Below, piece after piece: positions 1-8,215 of a DNA stretch of 54,109 nucleotides. Position 1 is the first letter of the stretch. Each line of letters begins with the position of its first letter. The notes beneath the pieces are model-generated. The model searched no databases. It was not told the origin of the DNA and saw only the letters and a program-made list of their open reading frames with translations. The stretch spans positions 24,637-78,745 of the forward strand of contig DBLQ01000033.1 of assembly GCA_002297505.1 (NCBI GenBank), read 5' to 3'. The DNA is from Flavobacteriales bacterium UBA720. Its GTDB lineage: Bacteria > Bacteroidota > Bacteroidia > Flavobacteriales > Weeksellaceae. The position numbers and the translations under genes were made by a program.

Positions 1-176
1 CGGACTTCAAATATCCAAAATCCTTCGCAAGCACTTTGCTGGAAACGGCTCACGATCAGCAGTTCTTCAGCGAGCATCTTCCGAAACTGACAGACAATCA
101 TTCCAAAAAAATGGAGCACAAACGCTACGTTCTGGATTATCTCCGGTTCATTACCTCTAATCTGATTAATAATTAA
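1..176 (+). CDS. TetR/AcrR-like regulator, C-terminal fragment
   Basis: An open frame enters from the left edge (reading from base 3) and ends at TAA 174-176, two bases before the ABC gene. The visible 57 residues are helical and polar, ending with LDYLRFITSNLINN. This resembles the C-terminal ligand-binding helices of TetR/AcrR regulators, which often precede tripartite exporter genes in this group. The DNA-binding N-terminus lies outside the window, so the family call is inference from the tail and the context. If right, it would be the local repressor of the exporter genes that follow, and its tight spacing suggests co-transcription with them. Confidence 0.5.
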   Translation, partial: DFKYPKSFASTLLETAHDQQFFSEHLPKLTDNHSKKMEHKRYVLDYLRFITSNLINN

Positions 177-178
177 GC

Positions 179-1852
179 ATGGAAACCACGCCAAAACAGC
201 ACGGCTACAACCTCTTCAAATACGTTACAAAGGAGAAGAAAGACGTCACCAATATTTATTTTTACGCCATTCTGAACGGTCTGGTCCAGCTGAGTGTCCC
301 GCTGGGAATTCAGTCGATTGTAAGTTTTGTGATGGGCGCCACGATGGCAACTTCCATTTATATTCTCATTGGTTTTGTGGTGCTGGGAATCTGGCTCGTA
401 GGCTATTTCAGGCTGAAGGTGATGCAGATTATCGAAAAGATTCAGCAGAAGATTTTTGTGGAATTTTCCCTGGCGTTTGCCGAGAAGCTTCCTAAGGTCA
501 ATCTTTCCATTACCAGAAAATATTATCTGCCAGAACTGGTCAACCGTTTCTTCGATACTCAGAATTTGCAGAAAGGAATTTCAAAAATTCTATTGGAGAT
601 TCCCACAGCTCTCATTCAGATAGTTTTCGGGATTTTGCTCTTGTCGTTCTACCATCCTTGGTTCCTGGTTTTTGGTGCTTTGGTGATCATCTGCGTGGTG
701 ATTATTTTCCGGTTTACGATGGAAAGCGGCATCCAGTCCAGCCTGGAAGAAAGTGACAAAAAGTATGAAGTCGCATCCTGGCTGGAGGATATTGCAGCAT
801 CCATCAAAACATTCAAGCTCAATTCGAAGACAGAAGTGCATCTTGCCGGGACGGATAAACGCGTGGTACATTATCTGGATCATAGAACATCACACTTCCG
901 CGTTCTGGTGATCCAGTACAAGACCATCATCGCCTTCAAGGTGATCATTACGCTGGTGATGCTCGTGATAGGTACTTATCTTTTGGTCAATCAGCAGCTG
1001 AACATAGGCGCATTCATCGCTACGGAGATTGTTGTTTTGAGCATTATGACGGCGGTGGAAAAGCTGATTGTCAGTCTGGAAAGTTATTATGATGTGATTG
1101 CAGCATTGGCCAAACTGAACAAAGTGACTGACCTGCCGGAGGAGAAGATGGGCGCCATTACTTTTGAGGAGGAAAAATCTGGCTTCGAGGTGGAATTCCG
1201 CGATGTGAGCTTTGCCTTCAATGATTATCAGTCGATTCTCAATCAGGTTAATTTTAAAATCCATGAAAATACCATTAATGTTATTTCTGGCGAGCTGGGC
1301 TCGGGCAAGTCATTGTTGCTGAACATGATGACCGGTTTTTACGAAGCTACCGCAGGAAGTATTCTGTTCGATAAAATTCCGCTGAAGAATATTGACAAAA
1401 TCTCGCTGCGAAACCAAATAGGGATGTATCTGGAAGATATGACCATTATCAAGGGAACGGTGTACGACAATATTATCCTGGGACATCACGAGACCTCGGC
1501 AGAGCAGATTCTTGATATTTCCGAAGAGATCGGTATCGAGAATTTCTCCAGCCAGTTCAGCAACGGTTTTTTCACCAATATCAGCGAGACCGATACGGAG
1601 ATTTCCTTCAGTGCCAAAAAGAAGATTCTCCTTCTGAGAGCAATGGTGGGCGCCAGGAGGCTGCTGATTCTGGAAGATCCCCTGGATGGTATGAATGACG
1701 ATTTCAAGATCAAAATGATGGAATACCTGATAAAGTTGAAACAGACCACCACCATCATCATTGTCTCCGAGGATGAAGCATTGGTCAATGCGGCAGATCA
1801 GCATCTTCATATTGAGGAAGGCACCGTGAGAACGTTATTCAGTAAAAATTAA
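179..1852 (+). CDS. ABC exporter protein (membrane plus ATPase domain) with degenerate ATPase motifs
   Basis: This 557-residue protein has an N-terminal membrane domain (hydrophobic segments between about 25 and 290) and a C-terminal ABC domain from about 335. It belongs with the HlyD-type adaptor and TolC-type channel encoded just downstream, like a type I secretion or bacteriocin exporter, but it has no N-terminal peptidase domain. Walker A is intact (GELGSGKS, residues 371-378). Other motifs are not: the place of the LSGGQ signature is taken by ISFSAKKK (475-482), Walker B reads LLILED (495-500) with acidic residues in swapped order, and no histidine follows the next strand (IVSEDE, 528-533). 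Nucleotide binding looks possible, while canonical hydrolysis is doubtful. The substrate is unknown. The start ATG lies two bases after the regulator stop codon. Confidence 0.88.
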   Translation: METTPKQHGYNLFKYVTKEKKDVTNIYFYAILNGLVQLSVPLGIQSIVSFVMGATMATSIYILIGFVVLGIWLVGYFRLKVMQIIEKIQQKIFVEFSLAFAEKLPKVNLSITRKYYLPELVNRFFDTQNLQKGISKILLEIPTALIQIVFGILLLSFYHPWFLVFGALVIICVVIIFRFTMESGIQSSLEESDKKYEVASWLEDIAASIKTFKLNSKTEVHLAGTDKRVVHYLDHRTSHFRVLVIQYKTIIAFKVIITLVMLVIGTYLLVNQQLNIGAFIATEIVVLSIMTAVEKLIVSLESYYDVIAALAKLNKVTDLPEEKMGAITFEEEKSGFEVEFRDVSFAFNDYQSILNQVNFKIHENTINVISGELGSGKSLLLNMMTGFYEATAGSILFDKIPLKNIDKISLRNQIGMYLEDMTIIKGTVYDNIILGHHETSAEQILDISEEIGIENFSSQFSNGFFTNISETDTEISFSAKKKILLLRAMVGARRLLILEDPLDGMNDDFKIKMMEYLIKLKQTTTIIIVSEDEALVNAADQHLHIEEGTVRTLFSKN

Positions 1853-1902
1853 AAAATTAAAAATTAATCATTCATCAATTATCATTTATAATCATTATAA
1901 AG

Positions 1903-3219
1903 ATGGAACTGCAATCAGTCAAAAATATATACCTCATCAATAAAAAATCCAGAGTGAAGAGATGGTTTCTGTTCATTCTGATTGGCGGCATTATCGTGCT
2001 GTTTCTGCCGTGGACACAGAATATCAAAGTGATGGGAAATGTAAGCACACTCTACCAGGAGCAGCGTCCGCAGCAGCTGAATTCCCCAATTCCCGGGAGA
2101 ATTATCAAGTGGTACGTGAAAAACGGAGATTATGTCAAAAAAGGCGATACTTTGCTTCAGCTTTCCGAGGTCAAGGAAGACTACCTGGACCCGCTATTGG
2201 TGAAGCGGACCGAACAGCAGGTGGAAGCCAAGCGTGGTGTCCGGGATTATTACGAAGCCAAAGTGGGAACGGCCAGAAGCCAAATCCAGGCACTCAACGC
2301 AGGACGTGACCTGAAGCTCAATCAGCTCAAAGTCAAAATTGGTCAGCTCAATAATAAGCTGGCCGGCGAAGAAGCTGAACTTGCCGCAGCTAATAACGAA
2401 CTGAGAATGAGCTCGGACCAGTATGAACGTCAGAAGAAAATGTACGACGAAGGTTTGGTATCGCTCACACAGTTCCAGCAGCGCAGTGTTTCTTACCAAA
2501 ATGCACTGGCCAAGAAAACTGCTACGGAAAATAAATTGGCTCAGACGAGACAAGAAATTGTCAACGTCGGGATTGAGCAGAACGCGGTGATCCAGGATTA
2601 TAATGAAAAACTTAGCAAGACGGAAGGCGAGCGTTTCCAGAGTATGGGACAGATTGAAGGCAGCGAAGGTGATATTGCCAAGCTGGAAAATCAGGTAGCC
2701 ACTTACAAGGTAAGACAAGGTTTGTATTTTGTGATTGCATCCCAGGACGGACAGGTGGTGCAAATCAACAAAGCTGGAATTGGCGAAATTCTGAAGGACG
2801 GCGAAAGCATTGGTGTCATAGTTCCGGAAAAGGTAGATTATGCTGTAGAGATTTACATCAAGCCTGTAGATTTACCTCTGGTGAAGGAAGGTCAGCGTGT
2901 AATGCTGATTTTCGATGGGTTTCCTGCGATTGTATTCTCAGGTTGGCCTAACTCGAGTTACGGAACCTTTGCCGGAAAAGTGATTGCGGTGGAAAGCAAC
3001 ATCAGCGCGAACGGAATGTTTAAAGCTTTGGTGATCCAGGATAAGGATGAAAAACAATGGCCACCGAAAGTCAAGATTGGAACCGGCGTGCAGGGCATTG
3101 CCATTCTGAATGATGTCCCGATCTGGTACGAATTATGGCGAAACATCAATGGTTTCCCGCCGGATTATTATGAAGTGAAGAATGCCAATCAATCTGCTGG
3201 AAATGAAAAGTCTAAATAA
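1903..3219 (+). CDS. HlyD-family membrane fusion (adaptor) protein
   Basis: The 438-residue protein has a short cytosolic N-terminus, one membrane anchor at about residues 21-40 (hydrophobic, ending FLPWTQ), and a first half-lipoyl segment around residues 55-90 (SPIPGRIIKWYVKNGDYVKK). A long alpha-helical coiled coil rich in Gln, Lys and Glu runs from about 100 to 275. The second half-lipoyl motif follows (IASQDGQVVQINKAGIGE), then a beta-barrel domain. This is the order seen in HlyD/EmrA-type adaptors that bridge an inner-membrane transporter to TolC. It is preceded by an AT-rich repetitive leader (about 1853-1902) and overlaps the channel gene, so the three genes are probably one transcript. 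Confidence 0.92.
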   Translation: MELQSVKNIYLINKKSRVKRWFLFILIGGIIVLFLPWTQNIKVMGNVSTLYQEQRPQQLNSPIPGRIIKWYVKNGDYVKKGDTLLQLSEVKEDYLDPLLVKRTEQQVEAKRGVRDYYEAKVGTARSQIQALNAGRDLKLNQLKVKIGQLNNKLAGEEAELAAANNELRMSSDQYERQKKMYDEGLVSLTQFQQRSVSYQNALAKKTATENKLAQTRQEIVNVGIEQNAVIQDYNEKLSKTEGERFQSMGQIEGSEGDIAKLENQVATYKVRQGLYFVIASQDGQVVQINKAGIGEILKDGESIGVIVPEKVDYAVEIYIKPVDLPLVKEGQRVMLIFDGFPAIVFSGWPNSSYGTFAGKVIAVESNISANGMFKALVIQDKDEKQWPPKVKIGTGVQGIAILNDVPIWYELWRNINGFPPDYYEVKNANQSAGNEKSK

Positions 3220-4609
3220 CACCGTCGCAATATGTCTGATGCTGTTCTGCTGTCAGCTTTCTTTAGCGCAGGATTCTCTGAAGCTCTCGCATCAGGAGTT
3301 TCTGAATATTGTTAAAAATTACCATCCGCTGGCGTTCAAATATCAGCTTCAGAATAAAATTGCCAGTGCAGAAATTATCAAGGCAAGAGGCAACTTTGAT
3401 CCTGTTTTGGAAGGGAAGTTGGGCGAAAAAGTCATTGACGGAACGCGGTATTACGAACAGAAAAACATTGGACTCGGCATCCCGACTTGGTACGGCATTG
3501 ATATCACAGGAAGCTATAATTACATCGAGGGAGAAAGACTCAACAGGAGCGAGACGCCGGGCGGGCTTTATCAGTTCGGCATCACGATTCCATTAGCCAA
3601 AAATCTTTTGTATGATAAAAGAAGGGCGCTGCTGGACCAGGCGAGATTTGGATTAAAAATGACGGAAGCAGAACAGCTGGTCCTTACCAATGAACTGATG
3701 ATGGAAGCCGAAAATACCTACTGGGAATGGGTGAAGAATTACGAGATTTATAAACTTCAGAAAGCTGCTGTGGACATCAACAGAAAACGTCTGGAGCTCA
3801 CAAAAAAAACCTATGAATATGGTGAACGTCCTGCTATTGATACAGTAGAAGCGTCATCTCAGTTGCAGAGTTTCGAGCTTCAGGAACGGGATGCTTATCT
3901 CAGTTTTGTGAAAAGCACACAGGACCTGCAGATGTACCTTTGGAAGGACAATCAGGAACTTTTTGAGATTTCGCAATTAATTTATCCGTCTTCGGATTTA
4001 GATGAGCATTCCGGTTATACGGATTACGAGTTTCTGGTGCAGGAAGTGCAGGCGAAACAACTGGAAAATCACGCCTCATTGGAATATTATTTTCAGAAAC
4101 GCAATATCCTGGAGAGCGAGCGCAGGCTGAAGTGGCAAAGCTTTCTCCCGAAGGTGGATTTTACGTATAATTTCTTCAACAAGGAAAATTATAAGTCTGA
4201 CTTTTTGCCTTTGTTCGATAACAATTTTCAGTATGGTCTGAAGCTGGAAATCCCGATTTTCCTGCGTCAGGCCAGAGCGGATTATGAAATTGCCAAGCTG
4301 AAACTTTCCCAGAACCAGCAGGATTCTCAGCTCAAGCTTCGGGAGGTACAGACCAAAATCGAGACGTACAGAAATGAAGTCAGCAATTATTTTACGCAAA
4401 TTGACATCTCCACCAAAAATCTGAATAACTACCAAAAGCTTCTGAATGCCGAAGAGATGAGGTTCAGCAATGGGGAAAGTTCTTTGTTTCTCATCAATTC
4501 CCGAGAAAATAAACTGCTGGAAGCGCAGGAAAAGAATCTGGAACTTCGCACTAAGTTCCTGAAAAGCTACAACAAACTGAAATGGCTGAATGAAAATTTC
4601 TTGAGATAA
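3203..4609 (+). CDS. TolC-family outer membrane channel protein
   Basis: The protein of about 468 residues has the helical repeats of the outer membrane efflux protein family: two long helix-rich halves with beta segments such as YGIDITGSYNY and VDFTYNFF, and a final helical stretch ending KLKWLNENFL. It should form the trimeric outer-membrane exit duct for the exporter. I chose ATG 3203 rather than 3182 because it puts a typical signal peptide at the very N-terminus (MKSLNN, a hydrophobic core, cut after LSLAQ). Either start lies inside the end of the adaptor gene, so the two genes overlap by at least 17 bases and are probably translationally coupled. Confidence 0.9.
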   Translation: MKSLNNTVAICLMLFCCQLSLAQDSLKLSHQEFLNIVKNYHPLAFKYQLQNKIASAEIIKARGNFDPVLEGKLGEKVIDGTRYYEQKNIGLGIPTWYGIDITGSYNYIEGERLNRSETPGGLYQFGITIPLAKNLLYDKRRALLDQARFGLKMTEAEQLVLTNELMMEAENTYWEWVKNYEIYKLQKAAVDINRKRLELTKKTYEYGERPAIDTVEASSQLQSFELQERDAYLSFVKSTQDLQMYLWKDNQELFEISQLIYPSSDLDEHSGYTDYEFLVQEVQAKQLENHASLEYYFQKRNILESERRLKWQSFLPKVDFTYNFFNKENYKSDFLPLFDNNFQYGLKLEIPIFLRQARADYEIAKLKLSQNQQDSQLKLREVQTKIETYRNEVSNYFTQIDISTKNLNNYQKLLNAEEMRFSNGESSLFLINSRENKLLEAQEKNLELRTKFLKSYNKLKWLNENFLR

Positions 4610-4615
4610 AGAAAA

Positions 4616-4876
4616 TTAATAATTTCGCCCAACTTCTTTACAAAGTTCCAGATATTGTTTTGGCATTTCTGACGAAAAATAATTGGTTTCATAATATTCA
4701 TCAGAATGCGGAATGTAGATGCTGTACTTTTTACTGAGTGGGAAAATCGGAATGAAAAACAATTCGAAATAATTTTTATAAACCGACACAATCGCATTGA
4801 CCATAAAACCATTTTTCAGGACTTTACGCTCTTCTTTTCCTGCAATTTTGGTTTTGATTCCGAAGATGAAGAACAT
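4616..4876 (-). CDS. Small protein related to a zinc-ribbon family, cysteines missing
   Basis: An 86-residue protein begins MFFIFGIKTKIAGK and contains FFIPIFPLSKK near residue 42. These pieces match a small flavobacterial family in which two CxxC pairs flank a F(F/W)IP(F/L)FPLGK core. Here the expected cysteine pairs are replaced (the first site reads VLKNG, the second IPHSDE), and the only cysteine is near the C-terminus. It therefore probably does not bind zinc as its relatives do. The family comparison is from memory, not a search. It is the last gene of a five-gene minus-strand run, starting directly after the stop codon of the preceding gene, and ends facing the TolC-family gene. Confidence 0.6.
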   Translation of the reverse strand: MFFIFGIKTKIAGKEERKVLKNGFMVNAIVSVYKNYFELFFIPIFPLSKKYSIYIPHSDEYYETNYFSSEMPKQYLELCKEVGRNY

Positions 4877-5227
4877 TTAGTAACTTGATTTTTTATATTT
4901 TTTTAATTGACTTCTATTTATTATTTGAGTTTCTATCAGTTTAATTGTTCGGGAAGAATCTGCTCTCTTTTTGACGTTTAATACAAGATGTTTTTTTGAA
5001 AACTTCCATTTCCCAAATAATATCTTATTGTCAACTTCATCAAATCCCCAATAATGATTTTCTCTTCGAAACGTCGAATCTTTGTATAAAACAATGCTAT
5101 CTCGTTCTGTATAATTTTGATAATGATTGGTGAATTTTTCTTTTTTGGTTAAGACATAAATTGATTCAACTTTTTGACTTAGGAAAAAGTTAGATGAAAT
5201 CAAAAATATGAAAATCAAAAATTTCAT
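4877..5227 (-). CDS. Exported protein of unknown function, 116 residues
   Basis: I do not recognise a family. The product begins with a clear signal peptide (MKFLIFIFLISSNFFLSQ), so it should be exported to the periplasm or outer membrane. The mature part is basic and beta-rich, with a segment DSIVLYKDSTFRRENHYWG followed by FGKWKF. This resembles the lipocalin-like patterns of small Bacteroidota secreted proteins in which a G-x-W motif ends a strand. It abuts the DUF423 gene upstream and the zinc-ribbon-like gene downstream with no gap, so it is probably translated from the same message. AT content is high, as in other poorly conserved genes of the window. Confidence 0.65.
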   Translation of the reverse strand: MKFLIFIFLISSNFFLSQKVESIYVLTKKEKFTNHYQNYTERDSIVLYKDSTFRRENHYWGFDEVDNKILFGKWKFSKKHLVLNVKKRADSSRTIKLIETQIINRSQLKKYKKSSY

Positions 5228-5614
5228 TTAAAATTTCGCCTTAACAAAATACCAAATCAGCATCACCCAAGAGATAATCATCAACAAACCTCCAAGCGGC
5301 GTAATTGGTCCGAGAAATTTTAAATTAACGCCCCAGACATCCTGGAAAGCCAGACAATAAATGCTTACAGAAAAAATAAAAGTTCCTGCAATCATCAGAA
5401 TAGAAATCCATTTTTCTGATGAGGTTTCAAATTTCAAAATATAACCAACAATTAATAAAAAGAAAGCTGCATACATTTGGTAACGGACGCCTGTTTCAAA
5501 GCTTTCCAGCCTTTCTACCGATAATATTTTTTTGAAGGCGTGCGCACCGAATGCACCCAGAATTACGGATAACAAACCGTAAATTCCGCCGATGATTAAT
5601 GTTAAGTTTTTCAT
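5228..5614 (-). CDS. DUF423 family membrane protein
   Basis: The 128-residue protein has four hydrophobic segments and the DUF423 N-terminus, in which a glycine-rich first helix is followed by GAFGAHAFKK (about residues 21-30), then ETGVRYQMYA and later TPLGGLLMI. The family (YwdK/YgdD-like) consists of small inner-membrane proteins of unknown function. Its length fits the usual 120-130 residues. It sits in the middle of a minus-strand run, starting one base before the 56-residue membrane protein ends and ending directly before the next gene. Confidence 0.88.
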   Translation of the reverse strand: MKNLTLIIGGIYGLLSVILGAFGAHAFKKILSVERLESFETGVRYQMYAAFFLLIVGYILKFETSSEKWISILMIAGTFIFSVSIYCLAFQDVWGVNLKFLGPITPLGGLLMIISWVMLIWYFVKAKF

Positions 5615-5785
5615 TTATAAAGTTCCTTTTTGATTTAAAATAATAATTTTACCCGCTAAGGTAATGATTCCCAGAATGATAAATAACCAGGAAAATCGCT
5701 TGGATTCGGCAAAACCCGGATTGTTTGTAACTTTCAGAAATATTCCGAAAACCAAAATTACCAGAGATAAAACAATTCCAATCAT
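5615..5785 (-). CDS. Small two-helix membrane protein, 56 residues
   Basis: A short frame translates as a 56-residue protein starting MIGIVLSLVILVFGIFLK and ending ILNQKGTL. Two hydrophobic stretches (about 2-18 and 33-50) are separated by a polar loop NNPGFAESKRFS, so a two-pass inner-membrane hairpin is likely. It fills exactly the space between the HMG-CoA reductase stop codon (3 bases away) and the DUF423 start, and such tight packing argues that it is a real gene. The function is unknown. It may work with its DUF423 neighbour, but that is only a guess from position. Confidence 0.7.
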   Translation of the reverse strand: MIGIVLSLVILVFGIFLKVTNNPGFAESKRFSWLFIILGIITLAGKIIILNQKGTL

Positions 5786-5788
5786 AGT

Positions 5789-7117
5789 CTATTTCTGTCT
5801 TAATTTCTCCAGCTCCGAAATCACCTCGTGATGACTTACGGTTTTATCTTTGAAGTAAGTCACAAAATGTTGTTTTTCTTCTTCCGTCGCACTAAACTGA
5901 TTCAGGATATTGAACAAGTGCATTTTCATATGTCCTTTCTGTATTCCCGTTGTTACCAAAGAACGAAGTGCACCAAAATTCTGAGCCAATCCCGACACCG
6001 CCAGAATGCTCATCAATTCCTGAGCAGAAGGTTTTCCTAACAAAGCCAAGGAGAATTTGACTAAAGGATGTAGATTGGTCAATCCCCCAACCACACCAAC
6101 AGAAATCGGCAGGTCAATCCAAAATCTGAAAATCCCGTTGTCGGTTGTACAATGTGTGAGTGAAGAATATTTTCCGTTTCTCGCAGCATAAGCATGGGCG
6201 CAAGCTTCCGTCGCACGGAAATCATTCCCGGTTGCGATGACCACAGCATCCACACCGTTCATAATTCCTTTGTTATGAGTCGTCGCTCTATAAGGCTCGA
6301 TTTCAGCAATCGTCACTGCGCGCTTGAATTTCCAGGCAAATTCTTCATTGGAAATACCGCTGTCGTCTTTCAAGTCCTCAATTTTACAGGAAACTTCAGC
6401 TCTTACAATACAATCCGGCGTGTAATTGGAAAGGATATTCATCACAATCTGAAGCGATTCTTTTTCTTCCTGAGAAAATTCGGCTTCATTGGCAACTTCT
6501 TCTTTCAACGTTTTCCCGAACTGCTCCAGACAGGAATTAATAAAATTAGCGCCCATCGAATCTACCGTATCAAAACTCGCCTTCAGCTGGAAATAATGTT
6601 CCAGTTCAGCAGTTTTATCGATGAGTTTGATGTCCAGAATGCCGCCGCCGCGGTTTCGCATATTTTTGGTGATCTCTTCTGTGGCTTCCAGTAATTTTTT
6701 CTTCAGTTTAAAATTGAAAAAATGAAGCAATTTATGCGGCTCAACATTCAGAACAAAATGGGTGTGGCCGAGTTTTTCGGTATTGATAATCGTCGTTTTG
6801 AAACCGCCTTTATCCAGCCAGAATTTTGCAGCTTTAGAAGCTGCGGCAACAACCGAACTTTCTTCCACAGCCATTGGAAGCGCCAGAAGTTTTCCGTCAA
6901 TCAGGAAATTCGGGGCAATCCCATAAGGCATATAAAAGTTGGAAATCGTATTTTCCGAAAACTCTTCGTGAAGTTTCTGAAGCGTCTCGTCATTGTTCCA
7001 ATATTGCTGTAAAATCTGCTCGTAACTTCTGTCGTTACCTAGATATTCCGAAATAAGCCAATCGATTTTTCTTTGTTTGGAAAGTTTGGAAAAACCTTCA
7101 ACAGGTTGATGAGTCAT
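5789..7117 (-). CDS. mvaA: Hydroxymethylglutaryl-CoA reductase, class II
   Basis: This 442-residue enzyme reduces HMG-CoA to mevalonate, or runs the reverse reaction. It has the class II landmarks: the catalytic glutamate in AVEESSVVAAASKAA (residues 83-97), the cofactor-region motif DSMGAN, the lysine in HNKGIMNG, the aspartate in GNDFRATEACAHAYAA, and the late histidine in GIQKGHMKMH. Length fits the family (about 430). In Flavobacteriia this enzyme normally supplies the mevalonate route to isoprenoids, although database names often call class II enzymes degradative. It is first in a compact minus-strand run with small membrane proteins, with its promoter probably in the gap shared with the divergent protease gene at 7230. 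Confidence 0.95.
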   Translation of the reverse strand: MTHQPVEGFSKLSKQRKIDWLISEYLGNDRSYEQILQQYWNNDETLQKLHEEFSENTISNFYMPYGIAPNFLIDGKLLALPMAVEESSVVAAASKAAKFWLDKGGFKTTIINTEKLGHTHFVLNVEPHKLLHFFNFKLKKKLLEATEEITKNMRNRGGGILDIKLIDKTAELEHYFQLKASFDTVDSMGANFINSCLEQFGKTLKEEVANEAEFSQEEKESLQIVMNILSNYTPDCIVRAEVSCKIEDLKDDSGISNEEFAWKFKRAVTIAEIEPYRATTHNKGIMNGVDAVVIATGNDFRATEACAHAYAARNGKYSSLTHCTTDNGIFRFWIDLPISVGVVGGLTNLHPLVKFSLALLGKPSAQELMSILAVSGLAQNFGALRSLVTTGIQKGHMKMHLFNILNQFSATEEEKQHFVTYFKDKTVSHHEVISELEKLRQK

Positions 7118-7229
7118 AGTTCATTTTTTGCTTTGGTAAAGATAGAGATTTTGGTGGAGCTGGGCGGAATGACATTTAGCATTTGTAACATCTTATGGCT
7201 TGCGATTGACTAATCAGTTAAAACTATTT

Positions 7230-8066
7230 ATGTTTAAGTTACTGAATATTGCTGCAATTCTCACGGTTTCCATAATCTTTGCCCAGAAAATCCCCATCCA
7301 GATTTTACCTTCGGGACACATTCTGGCCCAAGCGACTATTGATGGGAAAGAGGGCAATTTTATCTTTGATACTGGTGGCGGAATCAATCTGTTCTTCAAA
7401 AGTTTTGCGGACGATCTGCAACAAAAGGAGTCCTATAATTTTTTGACGGCTTACCGTGCTACAGGAGAGAGGATCGATGCGCCTCTGTTCAAAAATCAGG
7501 AAGTGGTATTTGCCGGTAAAAAATTCAGCCAAGTTCCTTATTCCACGTTTGATATGAAACTGGAAGGCATCAATGGTCTGATATCGATCCAGATGTTCGG
7601 GAATACTGACTTCATCATCGATCTGGATAAGAAAGAAATTGTTCTTACGGATCTGTCCAAAGAAAAGAATGCAAAATCTTTTGATATTCAGCTAAGCACA
7701 CTTGCAGACAAATCGACTGATATTTTTACGTACGTAACGCTTAATGATAAAGTTAAGATCCAGGTTCTTTTGGATTCGGGTGCCGGAAATAATTCCTTCT
7801 GGATCAGTGATCAATTGATTCCTGCTCTGGGAATGGACAAAAGTAAATTGGAAATGAGCGAAATGAAAAGTGATTTCGATGAAAAGCTGAAGACCAAATT
7901 TTATAAAGGTGCACTTAGTTCTATTTCCAATTCTGTGGTGACGCTTAAAAATCCGAAAGTTGTTTTTGTAGAAGGATTAATTTATGAAGGGAAAACCAGC
8001 ATTAATTGGCTTGGTAAAAGGATTGGAATCAGCTTGAAAAATAAAAAAATCTATTTGCTGGAATAA
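7230..8066 (+). CDS. Exported retropepsin-like aspartyl protease
   Basis: The protein of about 278 residues carries two D-[TS]-G active-site motifs, FDTGGG in the N-terminal half and LDSGAG in the C-terminal half, each followed by strands typical of retropepsin folds. Two copies in one chain suggest a fused two-domain protease resembling the pepsin arrangement. I chose ATG 7230 over the upstream TTG 7200 because it gives a good signal peptide (MFKLLNIAAILTVSIIFAQ). It should act in the periplasm or at the cell surface. The substrate is unknown. It is transcribed away from the HMG-CoA reductase operon and appears monocistronic. Confidence 0.85.
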   Translation: MFKLLNIAAILTVSIIFAQKIPIQILPSGHILAQATIDGKEGNFIFDTGGGINLFFKSFADDLQQKESYNFLTAYRATGERIDAPLFKNQEVVFAGKKFSQVPYSTFDMKLEGINGLISIQMFGNTDFIIDLDKKEIVLTDLSKEKNAKSFDIQLSTLADKSTDIFTYVTLNDKVKIQVLLDSGAGNNSFWISDQLIPALGMDKSKLEMSEMKSDFDEKLKTKFYKGALSSISNSVVTLKNPKVVFVEGLIYEGKTSINWLGKRIGISLKNKKIYLLE

Positions 8067-8122
8067 TACGATCTCATTTTTTCAAGGCGGAAATATCAAT
8101 TTTATTTGAAATGTTATAATTT

Positions 8123-8150
8123 GTATCAATTATTTTTGTATTTTTGATAC
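8123..8150. promoter_or_regulatory. Inverted repeat around tandem TATTTTTG boxes
   Basis: GTATCAA at 8123-8129 is mirrored by TTGATAC at 8144-8150. Between and partly within the arms lie two direct copies of TATTTTTG (8131-8138 and 8139-8146), each matching the Bacteroidota -7 consensus TAnnTTTG. It lies 66 bases before the radical-SAM gene. A promoter under the control of a dimeric repressor is a reasonable reading, but the spacing to a -33 element is not clear. Confidence 0.4.
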
Positions 8151-8215
8151 AGATAATAAAGTTTGTCCACAGTAAATTAATTTATTGAAGGCGAACGTAT
8201 TACAAATCGTAAATA

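Noticed and set aside
179..1852. Bacteriocin exporter with peptidase domain
   Set aside because: No N-terminal C39 peptidase domain is present; the membrane domain starts almost at once.
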